From Berghia stephanieae (Eukaryota > Mollusca > Gastropoda > Nudibranchia > Aeolidiidae), in NCBI GenBank assembly GCA_034508935.3, contig CM067445.1:76312128-76376127 (forward strand): a stretch of 64,000 bases of DNA, read 5' to 3'. The notes beneath the pieces are model-generated. The model was not told the DNA's origin. It ran no database searches and saw only the letters and a list, made by a program, of their open reading frames with translations. The translations under genes were made by a program, and so were the position numbers. Numbering within the stretch: the stretch's first letter is position 1; every line of letters starts with the position of its first letter. Positions 36,627 through 43,074 of the stretch are shown in pieces.

Positions 36627-38163
36627 CTCTCTATCCCCCTCTCTCTCTATCTTTCTATCTATCTCTTTGTGTGTGTTTCTCTCTCAATCTGTCTCTGGGT
36701 GGGGTCTTTGACCTCCCGCGATGGGCAGGAGGTCACGCTATATCTTCTATACCCCTATATCTGTTTTCCGACTTGCTTTCTGTCTTTGTCTTGGAATGAG
36801 ATTACTCAGATTAGGATGGAAATGAGATAATTGAACATTTTTTTATCCTAATAAAGGTATGCCCCAGAGAGTGTTAACTTTGGCCACTTTTCTCATGCAT
36901 CTGATGTTTGGAGCTATGGAGTGACTTTGTGGGAGATGTTCACATATGGACAGGCACCTTTTGAAAATATGTCTGGTGTAGAGGTAAGCAATTTGTCCAT
37001 TTTTTTCTCTTTCGTTTTATATACAATTTTTTATTTTTTGCTTTTTTATTAGAGAGCAATACTCTCTACTCGCCTAGGCACATCCATTTGTTCTCACCAT
37101 TTGAGTAAGAAAAAACTATTTTTGTGTTGGGCAAGGTGTGAAATTTTGTGCAAAATTCTGAAAATGGCTGGTAAGGAAAGGGTTAATGACAAGACAAGAC
37201 AAGACTGTTATTGTGCTAATCTTTAAGTAGGAAAACAGCGGAGTGTGCCCACATATCTGAGCTAGGGAAAAAAGACTCCTGCTTCACGTGAATGAACTTA
37301 GTGAACTCTCTTATAAACTTTCATGAGCATTTGTAACATTGCATTCTGAAATTAACTGCAGTAAAATATTTCATTACCATTACAAAATGGAACTCTAGTA
37401 ATTTTTTTTCCTATAACACAATGAGCATATATGCATTATGAATAAGACTGTTATAAAACTTTTTATTTTGTTAATAAGCTCTCTGAAACAGGTTATAGTT
37501 AAATCCTATATTTCTATAATGGGAAAGTAAAACATAGGTAGATTATATTTTTTTCAATGAAAACTTAGGTGTGGCTGTGTGGTCTTGTGGTATGACACTC
37601 AGATCAGAAGGTCCTGGGTTCAAGCCTCGCTTGGCACATAGTTGAGTTCCTGGATAGGCTCTTTGCTCACCACATACTCGGGTGTAAAGTGAAAACTTGG
37701 CCATTAACAGCGTTGTCTCTGTCCAAAAAAAATAAAAATTGTGATATCGCCTAACAGGCGTCATGTCACGTCCTACATGTTAAGTGTTGCTGTTTGTTTT
37801 TTAATCTTTTTATTTTCATTACTCTATTGTCCATCTTTATTTTCATTACAACTATTTGTCTCATATTATACAAAAATGCATGCACATCTTGAATGAAGTA
37901 CATTTTTATAAATGCCATTCATTATTCTGTCACTGAGTGTATGATTTTTTCTGCGTCTTTGCCAGGTCATCAAATACATTGAGGATGGAAAGCGTCTAGC
38001 CCAACCTGAAAGATGCACCCCTGCTGTGTACCAGATAATGACTCGGTGCTGGTCATTGAAACCGGAGGACCGCCCACCTTTCACACAGCTTAATCGTATA
38101 TTTGACGAAGACCCAGAATATGGCAATACAAAAGAAATTATTGCTGCTATGAAAAATAAGTAG
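7451..38163 (+). CDS. SH2-ankyrin-SH2 non-receptor tyrosine kinase (HTK16/Shark family), 20 coding exons
   Basis: About 780 residues. Order: SH2 (about residues 39-125, [15 protein letters not shown]), ankyrin repeats (about 155-310, such as [11 protein letters not shown] and [14 protein letters not shown]), second SH2 (about 320-415, GLFLIRKS), a proline-rich linker ([18 protein letters not shown]) and a tyrosine kinase (about 500-770). Kinase landmarks are LGEGEYGSV (P-loop), VAIK (lysine), HRDLAARN (catalytic loop of cytoplasmic tyrosine kinases), DFG, a YY pair in the activation loop, KWYAPES and [12 protein letters not shown]. This architecture is known from Hydra HTK16 and Drosophila Shark, where it works downstream of ITAM-bearing receptors in phagocytic and epithelial signalling; the role here is inferred. 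The ATG at 7451 has A at -3 and G at +4, with an in-frame stop upstream at 7424. All junctions are GT-AG. Reading phase fits except at exon 8/9, and exon 11 needs the second of two donors. 5' UTR exons were not found. Confidence 0.93.
8180..8384 (-). mobile_element. tRNA-derived SINE, family B
   Basis: The minus strand begins GAGTCCTGATAGTTCATAGG, then TAGAGTGCTTGTC (box A-like), followed by GGGTGCAGTCAATATTCATT as in the copy at 31597-31852. Intronic in the kinase gene. Its 3' end is diverged. Confidence 0.65.
8385..9095. other. kinase intron 1, rest
   Basis: AT-rich intron sequence with a (TA)n tract at about 8883-8957 and a long T-rich run before the exon 2 acceptor. No element otherwise recognised. 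Confidence 0.6.
9096..9269 (+). CDS. kinase exon 2 (N-SH2 core)
   Basis: After the acceptor ATCAG the frame reads [19 protein letters not shown], holding the phosphotyrosine-binding arginine of the FLVR-type motif, then the beta strands with [19 protein letters not shown]. Donor GTAATT, phase 1. Confidence 0.9.
10449..12748. mobile_element. MITE-like element with 23-bp terminal inverted repeats, split by a LINE
   Basis: The end AGTCCGTTTCAAAATTCATG at 10449 recurs inverted at 12726-12748 (AGTCTGTTTCAAAATACATG on the minus strand), with TA-rich flanks at both ends. Without the LINE insertion (10973-12635) the element would be about 640 bp. No transposase frame is seen, so it is non-autonomous. 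It lies in kinase intron 2. Confidence 0.65.
10973..12635 (+). mobile_element. 5'-truncated LINE with intact 546-codon reverse transcriptase frame
   Basis: The open frame 10990-12630 holds [31 protein letters not shown] (motif A), [16 protein letters not shown] (motif B), YADD (motif C) and a C-terminal [17 protein letters not shown] metal-binding-like motif. No endonuclease is present, so it is 5'-truncated. A perfect 12-bp target duplication, ATTAGGTCTAGT, lies at 10961-10972 and 12636-12647. The 3' UTR is almost nil: TGATG follows the stop. The frame has no stop or shift, which points to a young insertion. It is the same broad family as 56752-59510 (YSTAEYC block). Jockey-like or RTE-like; clade not assigned. 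Confidence 0.92.
13134..13277 (+). CDS. kinase exon 3 (end of N-SH2, linker)
   Basis: [19 protein letters not shown] is the last SH2 helix and tail; [13 protein letters not shown] leads into the ankyrin region. Acceptor GGCTAG, donor GTGAGT, phase 1. Confidence 0.88.
13470..13640. repeat. (TAA)n and GAT-type microsatellites
   Basis: (TAA)n at about 13471-13515, then GATGATGAT/GGTGG-type repeats to about 13615 and a further short (TAA)n. Intron 3. Confidence 0.85.
14130..14201 (+). CDS. kinase exon 4 (ankyrin)
   Basis: Reads [20 protein letters not shown], then NDEG: the end of one ankyrin repeat and the turn into the next. Donor GTAAGT, phase 1. Confidence 0.87.
14491..15270 (+). mobile_element. 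pogo/Tigger-like DNA transposon, internally deleted
   Basis: The ends are inverted repeats of about 28 bp (CAGTTCACTCTGCTTAATCA at 14491; CAGTCGACTCCGCTTAATCA read from 15270 on the minus strand), flanked by TA on both sides. At 780 bp it is far shorter than a full element. An open frame inside (about 14706-14984) ends [17 protein letters not shown], resembling the C-terminal tail of Tigger-type transposases; the catalytic part is missing. Lies in kinase intron 4. Confidence 0.7.
15457..15572 (+). CDS. kinase exon 5 (ankyrin)
   Basis: [20 protein letters not shown] followed by [18 protein letters not shown], a full ankyrin repeat and the start of another. Acceptor TCTCAG, donor GTAAGT, phase 0. 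Confidence 0.92.
15590..17060. other. kinase intron 5, first part
   Basis: No element or exon recognised. A/T-rich, with only short open frames without domains. Confidence 0.5.
17062..18170 (-). mobile_element. L2/CR1-like LINE, 3' third
   Basis: The minus-strand frame 18152-17268 reads [15 protein letters not shown], the [19 protein letters not shown] block, [54 protein letters not shown] and [20 protein letters not shown], the standard C-terminal half of L2/CR1 reverse transcriptases. It is open for 294 codons. The 5' break lies just before the [11 protein letters not shown] segment. The 3' UTR contains a (CA)n tract (about 17163-17226), then TAGCGCTATATAAG and (ATT)n. Moderately young. 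Intron 5 of the kinase. Confidence 0.92.
18660..18903. mobile_element. fold-back element, family F (copy 1)
   Basis: AGCTTCAAAAGAGAACAAAA near 18735 recurs inverted near 18870-18892, and the similarity continues inward (GGTCAAAACCTTCTGCAGCC against GCTCAAAACCCTTCTTCAAC), giving arms of about 75 nt around a short spacer. The outer left part, AAGTGATAAAAAGCTGCTAG near 18666, matches the outer end of the element at 38535-38886 on the other strand. Confidence 0.65.
19279..19419 (+). CDS. kinase exon 6 (ankyrin)
   Basis: [18 protein letters not shown] and [19 protein letters not shown], two ankyrin repeats. Acceptor TCTCAG, donor GTAAAC, phase 0. Confidence 0.92.
19420..20614. other. kinase intron 6
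   Basis: No element recognised; AT-rich, ordinary intron. Confidence 0.5.
20615..20720 (+). CDS. kinase exon 7 (ankyrin)
   Basis: [20 protein letters not shown] then [15 protein letters not shown], the last ankyrin repeat. Acceptor TTTCAG, donor GTAAGA, phase 1. Confidence 0.9.
21393..21459 (+). CDS. kinase exon 8 (start of second SH2)
   Basis: [20 protein letters not shown] then TDR. The spacing from H to the following AE of exon 9 equals that in the first SH2, so the exon belongs here. It follows exon 7 in phase but ends in phase 2 before GTAAAT, which does not match exon 9. Confidence 0.75.
21460..22410. other. kinase intron 8, first part
   Basis: No exon or clear element recognised apart from the LINE tail that follows. 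Confidence 0.5.
22411..22805 (-). mobile_element. LINE 3' end with ATT tail
   Basis: On the minus strand the segment starts with a decayed [18 protein letters not shown]-like ending, as in L2/CR1 proteins. It then has a 3' UTR ending TTTTTGGGATGCAATAAAGT and (ATT)n (22411-22447). The 22448-22582 part is repeated at 25487-25640. Confidence 0.65.
22955..23092 (+). CDS. kinase exon 9 (second SH2 core)
   Basis: [20 protein letters not shown] and [17 protein letters not shown], with the FLVR-type arginine. It needs phase 0 at the acceptor ACACAG, one base out of step with exon 8. Donor GTAATT. Confidence 0.88.
23579..23708 (+). CDS. kinase exon 10 (second SH2 end)
   Basis: [20 protein letters not shown] and [17 protein letters not shown], the late strand and last helix of SH2. 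Acceptor GTCAG, donor GTAAAT, phase 1. Confidence 0.92.
23912..23954 (+). promoter_or_regulatory. exon 11 polypyrimidine tract made of (CT)n and 16 C
   Basis: TTCTCTCTCTCTCTCTTT followed by a run of 16 C (23930-23945) and TTCTCACAG forms the whole pyrimidine tract of the exon 11 splice acceptor. Such runs change length easily. Confidence 0.75.
23955..24038 (+). CDS. kinase exon 11 (linker)
   Basis: [20 protein letters not shown] then HGSYHQRVK. The acceptor follows a (CT)n plus 16-C run. Two overlapping donors exist: GTAAGT after 24034 and GTACCT after 24038. Only the second keeps the frame open into exon 12. Confidence 0.75.
   Translation, partial: RGKKSRSTWRLISNWLQAQNTGVTTKE
24497..24990. 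repeat. microsatellite cluster (TAA)n, (GA)n, (CT)n, (CA)n
   Basis: (TAA)n about 24505-24635, (GA)n about 24654-24731, (GA)n and (CT)n about 24757-24850 flanking an inverted ATTATCATTATAATTTC-type segment, then (CA)n-rich DNA to about 24990. The (GA)n and (CT)n parts form a large imperfect inverted repeat. Intron 11. Confidence 0.9.
25030..25142 (+). CDS. kinase exon 12 (proline-rich linker)
   Basis: [20 protein letters not shown], then [17 protein letters not shown]: possible SH3-binding segment. Acceptor CCACAG, donor GTCAGT, phase 0. Confidence 0.85.
25441..25640 (-). mobile_element. LINE 3' tail, second copy of the 22411 type
   Basis: TTTATTGCATCCCAAAAAGG and the following 90 bp repeat 22448-22582 almost base for base, ending GGAGCAGCTCTATAACCAGA. 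Minus-strand 3' end with (ATT)n at 25447-25486. Confidence 0.7.
25780..26055 (-). mobile_element. pogo/Tigger-like element, one end only
   Basis: On the minus strand it starts near 26055 with CTCTGCTGAATCACAAATCT and has four CTCTGCTTAATCGC-like motifs spaced 20-60 bp apart, then CCTTGATTCCATCTTGATTG. The same order occurs at the left end of the 14491-15270 element. The inner boundary is uncertain. A (TA)n tract follows. Confidence 0.6.
26891..26948 (+). CDS. kinase exon 13 (linker to kinase)
   Basis: [19 protein letters not shown], the short run before the kinase P-loop. Acceptor TCACAG, donor GTAAAT, phase 1. Confidence 0.82.
27678..27766 (+). CDS. kinase exon 14 (P-loop)
   Basis: [20 protein letters not shown] carries the glycine loop; [10 protein letters not shown] is the beta-strand turn. 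Acceptor TATCAG, donor GTAAAA, phase 0. Confidence 0.93.
28267..28334. repeat. 29-bp hairpin in the mariner 5' end
   Basis: Arms 28267-28295 and 28306-28334 pair with one mismatch (GTATTGAACTCACTAGTG at the outer end), with a 10-nt loop. Confidence 0.85.
29195..29397 (-). mobile_element. fold-back element with tRNA-like core (copy 1)
   Basis: Arms of about 60 nt: 29196-29259 and 29332-29396, inverted, with AAGATCTGAACAAGTGT outermost and GGTGCCAGACAAAGCAAGAA in the middle. The core between them, on the minus strand (29336-29278), reads TAGCACGTCTGACCTG, then AGGTCGATCCCCAGTCGAGG, matching box A and box B of a tRNA-type promoter. It lies in the 3' end of the mariner fossil. Confidence 0.72.
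29582..29797 (-). mobile_element. fold-back element with tRNA-like core (copy 2, different sequence)
   Basis: Arms 29582-29633 and 29759-29797 pair through AAAACAGAGAATACAAATAT and AAGGTATAGAG; the left arm has about 12 extra bases. The core on the minus strand contains TGGCTCAGTGACTAGTG (box A-like) and CGGATCCAGAGTTTGGC (weak box B). The arms are unrelated to those of copy 1, but the architecture is the same. Confidence 0.62.
30118..30258 (+). CDS. kinase exon 15 (VAIK lysine, helix C)
   Basis: [20 protein letters not shown], then [23 protein letters not shown]-binding lysine and the paired helix-C glutamate. Acceptor CTCAAG, donor GTAAGG, phase 0. Confidence 0.92.
30560..30950 (+). mobile_element. 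SINE family A copy, split by another insertion
   Basis: The left part (about 30575-30640, TCACCATACTCAAGTGTAAA) and the right part (about 30815-30945, CATGTTAAATGTTGCTGTTT, ACTTTGAGCACATTTGATGG) match the family A copies at 32211 and 41268. The 30641-30815 stretch between them is foreign and starts with a tRNA-like GCCAGCATGGTTCAGCAGTA. Confidence 0.55.
31120..31194 (+). CDS. kinase exon 16 (hinge)
   Basis: [20 protein letters not shown] then VRVKE, the hinge and helix D. Acceptor TTTCAG, donor GTGACC, phase 0. Confidence 0.9.
31597..31852 (-). mobile_element. tRNA-derived SINE, family B
   Basis: On the minus strand it begins GGTCCCAATAGTTCAGTTGG, then CAGAGAACTC (box A), then CGAGTTCTATCGGGTGC (weak box B). 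The body has ACCAGATCTAG and AGCAAGCAATTGC in reverse sense, as in the other family B copies. Intron 16 of the kinase. Confidence 0.75.
32211..32498 (+). mobile_element. tRNA-derived SINE, family A
   Basis: GTGCGGCTATGTGGGTATGA and GGCATTGGGTTTGAGTCACG are the A and B boxes; the body ends GTCACGTCCTCCATGTAAAG and CACTTTGAGCACATTTAGTG. Full length, about 290 bp. Intron 16. Confidence 0.8.
32590..32703 (+). CDS. kinase exon 17 (catalytic loop)
   Basis: [38 protein letters not shown]: helix E and the catalytic loop with its aspartate. Acceptor ATTAG, donor GTAAGT, phase 0. Confidence 0.94.
32733..33040 (-). mobile_element. tRNA-derived SINE, family B, with a long G run
   Basis: The minus strand starts GGGATCCCGATAGCTCAGTT, then ATTGGAACAATCCC (box A) and GAGATCGACCCCATATG (box B-like). 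A run of about 30 G with one A interrupts it at 32908-32942, and an A run follows. Intron 17. Confidence 0.75.
33073..34268 (+). repeat. 536-bp tandem duplication with microsatellite tails
   Basis: The segment starting GGGAGAGTTGTGTCAGCC at 33073 is repeated almost identically from 33609 (offset 536). It runs through AGAGCTTGTGTTTTACACGA to GCGCTGTATAAATG and then CTT/ATT microsatellites (33467-33600 and 34000-34268). The unit ends like an L2/CR1-type LINE or SINE tail. The second microsatellite is longer. Intron 17 of the kinase. Confidence 0.85.
34270..35299. other. kinase intron 17, middle part
   Basis: No element recognised; AT-rich. Confidence 0.45.
35300..35880 (+). mobile_element. LINE fossil, family with YGCETW / RRMLKI C-terminus
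   Basis: Conceptual pieces [47 protein letters not shown] and a GKRAPGRQW end match the C-terminal part of the copies at 53163 and 62106. The frame is broken several times. Intron 17 of the kinase, near exon 18. Confidence 0.7.
36087..36178 (+). CDS. kinase exon 18 (DFG, activation loop)
   Basis: [20 protein letters not shown], then [11 protein letters not shown]: magnesium-binding DFG and the tyrosines expected to be phosphorylated. Acceptor TCCAG, donor GTGAGG, phase 2. Confidence 0.93.
36552..36660 (+). repeat. (CT)n microsatellite in intron 18
   Basis: (CT)n for about 70 bp, then CTATCT-type repeats. Joins the family C head at 36697. Confidence 0.9.
36697..36800 (+). mobile_element. family C repeat, head only
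   Basis: GGGTGGGGTCTTTGACCTCC to GACTTGCTTTCTGTCTTTGT and CTTGGAATGAGATTACTC, as in the full copies at 41576 and 45507. The rest is missing. Confidence 0.7.
36857..36983 (+). CDS. kinase exon 19 (APE, helix F)
   Basis: [20 protein letters not shown] then [20 protein letters not shown]. Acceptor AAAG, donor GTAAGC, phase 0. A family C repeat head ends about 55 bp before the acceptor. Confidence 0.93.
37569..37798 (+). mobile_element. tRNA-derived SINE, family A
   Basis: GTGTGGTCTTGTGGTATGAC and GGTCCTGGGTTCAAGCCTCG are clear A and B boxes. The copy stops at GTTGCTGTTTG, so the 3' tail is cut. Last intron of the kinase. Confidence 0.8.
37966..38163 (+). CDS. kinase exon 20 (C-lobe, stop)
   Basis: [40 protein letters not shown] and EIIAAMKNK, stop TAG at 38161. 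CW and RP are standard kinase C-lobe landmarks. Confidence 0.93.
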   Translation, partial: VIKYIEDGKRLAQPERCTPAVYQIMTRCWSLKPEDRPPFTQLNRIFDEDPEYGNTKEIIAAMKNK

Positions 38164-38354
38164 GGAATAACAAAAGTGGTTCAAAGGCCTCGGAAATATT
38201 ACAGCTGATTTAAAATTTAAAAAACCAGTCTTATGTTCTTAAAAAGAAAGAAAAAAAATCAACATTAATATTATTTTAAAAGTTCAATTGTTTTACTTGA
38301 TTTGTCAAGATAGTCAAACACATTATAATTTAATTGTTCTCTACATTCCAGTCA

Positions 38355-38360
38355 AATAAA
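38355..38360 (+). terminator. likely kinase poly(A) signal AATAAA
   Basis: AATAAA about 190 bp after the stop codon, followed by T-rich DNA. Later AATAAA-like strings exist, so the true end is not fixed. Confidence 0.45.
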
Positions 38361-38534
38361 AATAATCTTTTATTCTAAAAGCAGATATATCAAAGACAAT
38401 TCGTAATATATTTGAATGTGAATGACGGCTTGGCAACTGTGATCAGTCATCTCAAAGTGCTATTATGTCAGGATGAAGTTGATAATTAAATCTATTATTC
38501 TGATTAAAATCTATTATCTACCCATCTCCCTAAA

Positions 38535-38886
38535 CGAAACAGTAAAAAGTAATAAACAAAACTGAATAGAGCAATAAAAACATAAATGCATTCCTATAAA
38601 AGCAGATTGACGACAGAGAATCTCGGTCGGTCCAACGTACCAAATATTTCTCCGTGTCAGTTTGGTTTTATAGTAATGAATTTATGCTTTTATTGTTTTT
38701 TTTTTGTTGGCTGAAGAAGAGTTTTGAGCCCGAATTTCTGTGTTTGGTATTTTGTTCTTTTTGAAGCTGTTACATTCATTATGACCGTTCCGTGTTTGGT
38801 ATTTTGTTCTTTTTTGATGCTGTTATAATCATTTTTGTTTATTACTTTTTACAGTCCACAGCCTCTAGCAGCTTATTATCACTTTT
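38535..38886. mobile_element. nested fold-back element, family F (copy 2, reverse)
   Basis: Outer arms AGTAAAAAGTAATAAACAAA (38541-38561 and 38834-38854, inverted) enclose inner arms AATAAAAACATAAATGCATT (38572-38602 and 38666-38697, inverted). The right part GCTGTTATAATCATTTTTGT to CAGCTTATTATCACTTTT matches 18660-18740 reversed. GTGTTTGGTATTTTGTTCTT occurs twice in direct order (about 38740 and 38792). Confidence 0.65.
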
Positions 38887-38889
38887 CCT

Positions 38890-40620
38890 AAATAGTAACA
38901 CATAATGATATCAAGTTTACAATAATAATTTGTGATGTGAGTTTTTCAAATGTTGAATTTCACTAAAATTACATTTTTGTAAATAGAAGTATATTTAGAT
39001 ATTTTTGAAAGTGTCTTCATTCAAAGATGACAAAATCGGAATCGATTAACCCTTTCGGATGGAAGCCACCCACAGTCTCACTCCCTAGAGTTGGACCCTC
39101 TCGCCAACCGGTCAAATTGTCACCTTATCACCAAAATAAATTAAAAAAATTTTTTTTCAAGAAATGAATCCATAAAAATATACTTTTTCTTAAAGAGGAA
39201 TAAATTCTATGCATTATTAACATGGCTAGAAGTATAATTGATAATATTGAAGAGCTCACATGAGTTGTGATTTCAAAGTCAAAAGAATTTTGAAAAGTAA
39301 AAAAACATACCTTGTTGACCACTCCACCACCACTGGTCAAAACACTTTCATCGTCACTATTACTATTGTCAGTCTCCCACTCTCTTCATCAACACAATTT
39401 CATAGAACTATCACTCTTCATCTCCACATTTTACTTGTTCTTTAAAACTCAACACTAGATTTTAAACGTTGTAGCATGACTACAAGACTGAATACAACAA
39501 CAAAACAAAGTGAAACTGAAAGTAGAATCTTTCCCCTATTATTATAACTTCATACAAGAGAGTTCCTCTGTTTAGATATGTTCATTGTCATAGTACTCTT
39601 GATTCACATTGATTGCCAGTATACTGGCAACATTCACGGAATGGATTATAATCGGCATCATCGGTATACAGGCGAGGAACATGTGAAAGGGTTAAGGGGT
39701 AGAATTGAATATTTCTTACTTTATTGCATTTTGGAATTCAAACTTTTTTCCCAACGCACACTCGCAAGCTTATGCAGTACTCGAGGAAAACATGTTCAGA
39801 ATTCCAAAAATCTAATAATCTTAAGCTGAAGATTTAAAATAAAATACTTATTTGAGGAGAGAAAAATATTTGTTTAAATTTCCTAATTGTGATCTCTTTG
39901 ACTTTAAAGTCAATTTTCTTTACCTTGTTAGTACCGACATGATATCAGATTGACATAACAGGTCACAGTTGGTATCGGTAGATCCTGTATAAAAAGTGTT
40001 TGTCTCACAGGCAGTTTACTCATTACTAATTTTTCTTCTTCAGACTGACAGACCCAGTCAGACTGAGTTCACTGTCGATGCATCGAAATGAAACATTGTT
40101 TTATATGACATGCAAGAAGGAATAAATGCAGTGCGTGTGATGCAATTGATGATAATACTGTTCAATATGTGCATTTCATTTTTTAGAAAAAAGAAGGAAA
40201 CAAAACAATGAGATGATAATTTATCAGAGATAATGATGTTTGTCTCATGTCATTTATTATCCTTCATTCTTTTTTTTTCTTTAAAAGTTGTTTAATGTCA
40301 TCATTTTAAAATTGTCATTCACTCTTTATCGGTCCCTCAATTGACTTTAGAATGGGACTCAAGTTATAGAATAACCTATAATATCTCTCCTTTTATCGCT
40401 TTTTATTGTTGATCTTTTGGTAATGATATGCATGTCTTACCACATTGTTGGCTTGCTTTATGCCTTCCAATTTTATTTAAAAGTGAAAGAATTTGAAAGT
40501 GATTAATGAGTTTTTATGACCTACATTTAATTTTTTTAAATGTTTATTGTTTTTGTTTTGTTGAATTAGTCAATTTTATGTGCTACCAAGGGGGCAATAT
40601 GACTGAGATATGACTAGCTG
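38890..40620. other. no gene seen
   Basis: AT-rich intergenic DNA downstream of the kinase. A few 60-85-codon open frames lack recognisable domains. Confidence 0.45.
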
Positions 40621-40627
40621 TATGAAA

Positions 40628-40890
40628 TATAGACCTTTAGAGTCATAAGACTGAAGGACTCTGGGTTTATTCCAGTTTTATTGCTTAAAACATGTACAAA
40701 TTGCTTGCTACTCTCTAGATAGGGGACTCAAAGTAACTTCCACCAGATCTAAATCATACCTGACTGCTTGATCACACTGGATAGTTCATAATATTTTGAC
40801 ACTGTCCAAATTTGAGTTAGGGATATATAGGGTTGCATGGCTCTGCAGCTGTATTTGAAACATGGCGTCAACCTCATTTTATTTGTGTCA
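40628..40890 (-). mobile_element. SINE family B, diverged
   Basis: ATTGCTTGCTACTCTCTAGA and TAACTTCCACCAGATCTAAA match the bodies of the family B copies at 31597 and 32733. The tRNA-like head is barely recognisable. Confidence 0.5.
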
Positions 40891-41259
40891 GGATGAATCA
40901 GATTAAGAAAATTGAGTCGAACATTATCAGAATTATGAGATTTGATTTGATTTTATTGTTGTTTTTTTGTTTTGTTTTTCTATGAAAGCATTTAATTCTA
41001 CTCTGGAAAAGCACTTTTACCATCAACTGCTTGACATACGACAGATCAAACATAACATGTAGGCAACAGAGCTTTTCTCTATGAACCACAAAGGAATGAA
41101 CAATTCCTGGCTTTTCTGAGCACATACACCATGGCTCAACGCTTGTCACCAACAGGATGACATTGACTGCCCTAATTGCAAAGAAGAAGCAACACTTAAA
41201 TTGTATAACATAGACTTAATTTTCCAATTTTCAGCAACAAGTTCATCCAGGCATACTAA

Positions 41260-41578
41260 AAAACAACAACAACAAAAACTAGAGCATTTATATAGAGCAA
41301 TATCCACTAAACATGCTCAAAGCTCTTTACAAGGGTTCCCTGGCCAACAGCAACACGTAATATATAGTATGAGACATGACGATATTACATTGTTTTTTGA
41401 CAAAGATAACGCTGTTAACAACCAAGTACTCATTTTACACTTTAGTATCATGAGAGAATGTGAATAAAGAGCCTTTTTCAAGGACTCAACTATGCGCTGA
41501 TCAAGGCTCAAACCCAGGACCTCCAATCTGAAAGCGAGTGTCATACTACAAGACCACATAGCCGCACTGGGTGGGGTC
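41260..41578 (-). mobile_element. tRNA-derived SINE, family A, full length
   Basis: The minus strand starts AGTGCGGCTATGTGGTCTTG, GTAGTATGACACTC (box A), GGTCCTGGGTTTGAGCCTTG (box B). It ends AGCTTTGAGCATGTTTAGTG, ATTGCTCTATATAAATGCTC and (TTG)n. The GCTATATAAATGC-type end resembles L2/CR1 LINE tails in this window. Confidence 0.85.
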
Positions 41579-42080
41579 TTTGACCCTCCATGGTGGGCAG
41601 GAAGTCACTTACTATGTCTTTTATCTCATTATATCTGTTTTCTGAGTTGCTTTCTTACTTTAACTTCGAATGGGATTACTTGGTTTTGTCCTGGTCCTTG
41701 CTGGAGTCCTTAGCTCAGAGGGATATTGTCAAATGTTTAGTATTAGTTTTAGGAGATGCTTTCTTTTCCTCTCTGTTATGTATTGTTAGTTATGATTTCT
41801 GTTTTGGATATAATCTGTAAACATTTGAGTGTATTCCTCTCAGTGGTATCCTGTGCTGATGTGTCTGGATGATACTTTTAGGTGATCTTAAACTAAGTTC
41901 ACTGGTAGTGTGCTCTTGGAATCTCCATCTGTTCCCTGTTTGAACCAGCCTTCTTTTTCTTACTTTTAATTGTAATTCTCATCCCCCCCCCCCCCTTTTT
42001 TTTTTTTTTACTGGTGCGGAAATGACCTAAATGTGTCTCAAGCGCCGTAAAACTCAAACTCTTAAAAAAAAAACAACATC
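41576..42080 (+). mobile_element. family C repeat, full copy
   Basis: About 0.5 kb from CTGGGTGGGGTCTTTGACCC through TTGGTTTTGTCCTGGTCCTT, ATGTGTCTGGATGATACTTT and TGCTCTTGGAATCTCCATCT to the 3' stem-loop GGTGCGGAAATGACCTAAAT, TCTCAAGCGCCGTAAAA and an A-rich end. The head has no clear tRNA-type boxes. Starts at the very end of the reverse SINE A copy. Confidence 0.75.
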
Positions 42081-42722
42081 CAGGCATAATTCCGGATCGA
42101 AACGCTTTCATATTTGGTGGTTGTCTTGAGTGTTTAATCATGAGAGTTGCTATGCCTTTGCTATGTCTTGTAATTGATCATATTTGCTGGCAATGGAACT
42201 GCATGGGTTTTACAGGCTCGCCTTTAATTGAAATCAGAATGCTTTTTAGTCTATGTTTTCTTTTCTAAGTACCAAGTACCAGGACTCTTAAACCACTGGA
42301 ACAAAAACAATGTTGAGATGTTGGCAATGTTCAGGTGTTGGTTGCACTGCCAAACATGTCTTGATTGATTTTTTTCTTTTTTATGTTTCAAGTAATTTTG
42401 ACAAATTAAAAATAATTTTTAATTTTTTTTAATTGCATAGCTTTCTGCTGTGAATTGTTGATATTTTTCTATGGAGAATTACTTATTTAAGATTTATATT
42501 TACAAAATGTGATTAACACTCTTCGTCAAATGATAATAAAACATGTTCTTATTATATTTACACTTGATGTATATTAATATTAGTGATATTAATGATATTC
42601 AGATTGGTATGATATTAGTCATAATCATGACCATGGTGATGATGATGATAGTAAAGCTTTGTTCCCTTCCACATGACTTTTTTCCGTTGTCCTGGAATGA
42701 GACTTTGTTTTCTTTTGTAATC

Positions 42723-42750
<28 letters not shown>

Positions 42751-42755
<5 letters not shown>

Positions 42756-42896
42756 TTCAAGTATAATTATGATCAACTTCTACAATATTTTTCGAGCATC
42801 CGTCTGATCATAAAGTGAAAGTAGATTTTTGAGATTGATGAGAGCGAATGCTCGAAACAATATTGTAGAAGTTGATCATAATTATACTTAAATATT
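42751..42896. mobile_element. fold-back element, 49-bp arms
   Basis: Arms 42751-42799 and 42848-42896 pair nearly perfectly (AGTATAATTATGATCAACTT and TCTACAATATT in the arm, CGAGCAT innermost), loop about 48 nt. A (TA)n tract touches its left side. Confidence 0.88.
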
Positions 42897-43074
42897 TTAT
42901 AAATACTCCTTTTCAATCAAAAATTGAGCTTATTATTTTCAATGGTTATTTGTTTTTATAATTTATTAAATATTTATAATATATATATAAAATATGAGAT
43001 TATATATATTCATATATATATTATTTATAATTTATATATATATAAAAGCATTTAAGTTTAGTTCTTTGGTCATT

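Noticed and set aside
36522-36830. 102-codon frame with Ser-Leu runs upstream of kinase exon 19
   Set aside because: Made of (CT)n and the family C head; no exon evidence.
39578-39829. 83-codon frame downstream of the kinase
   Set aside because: No recognisable domain or splice partner.
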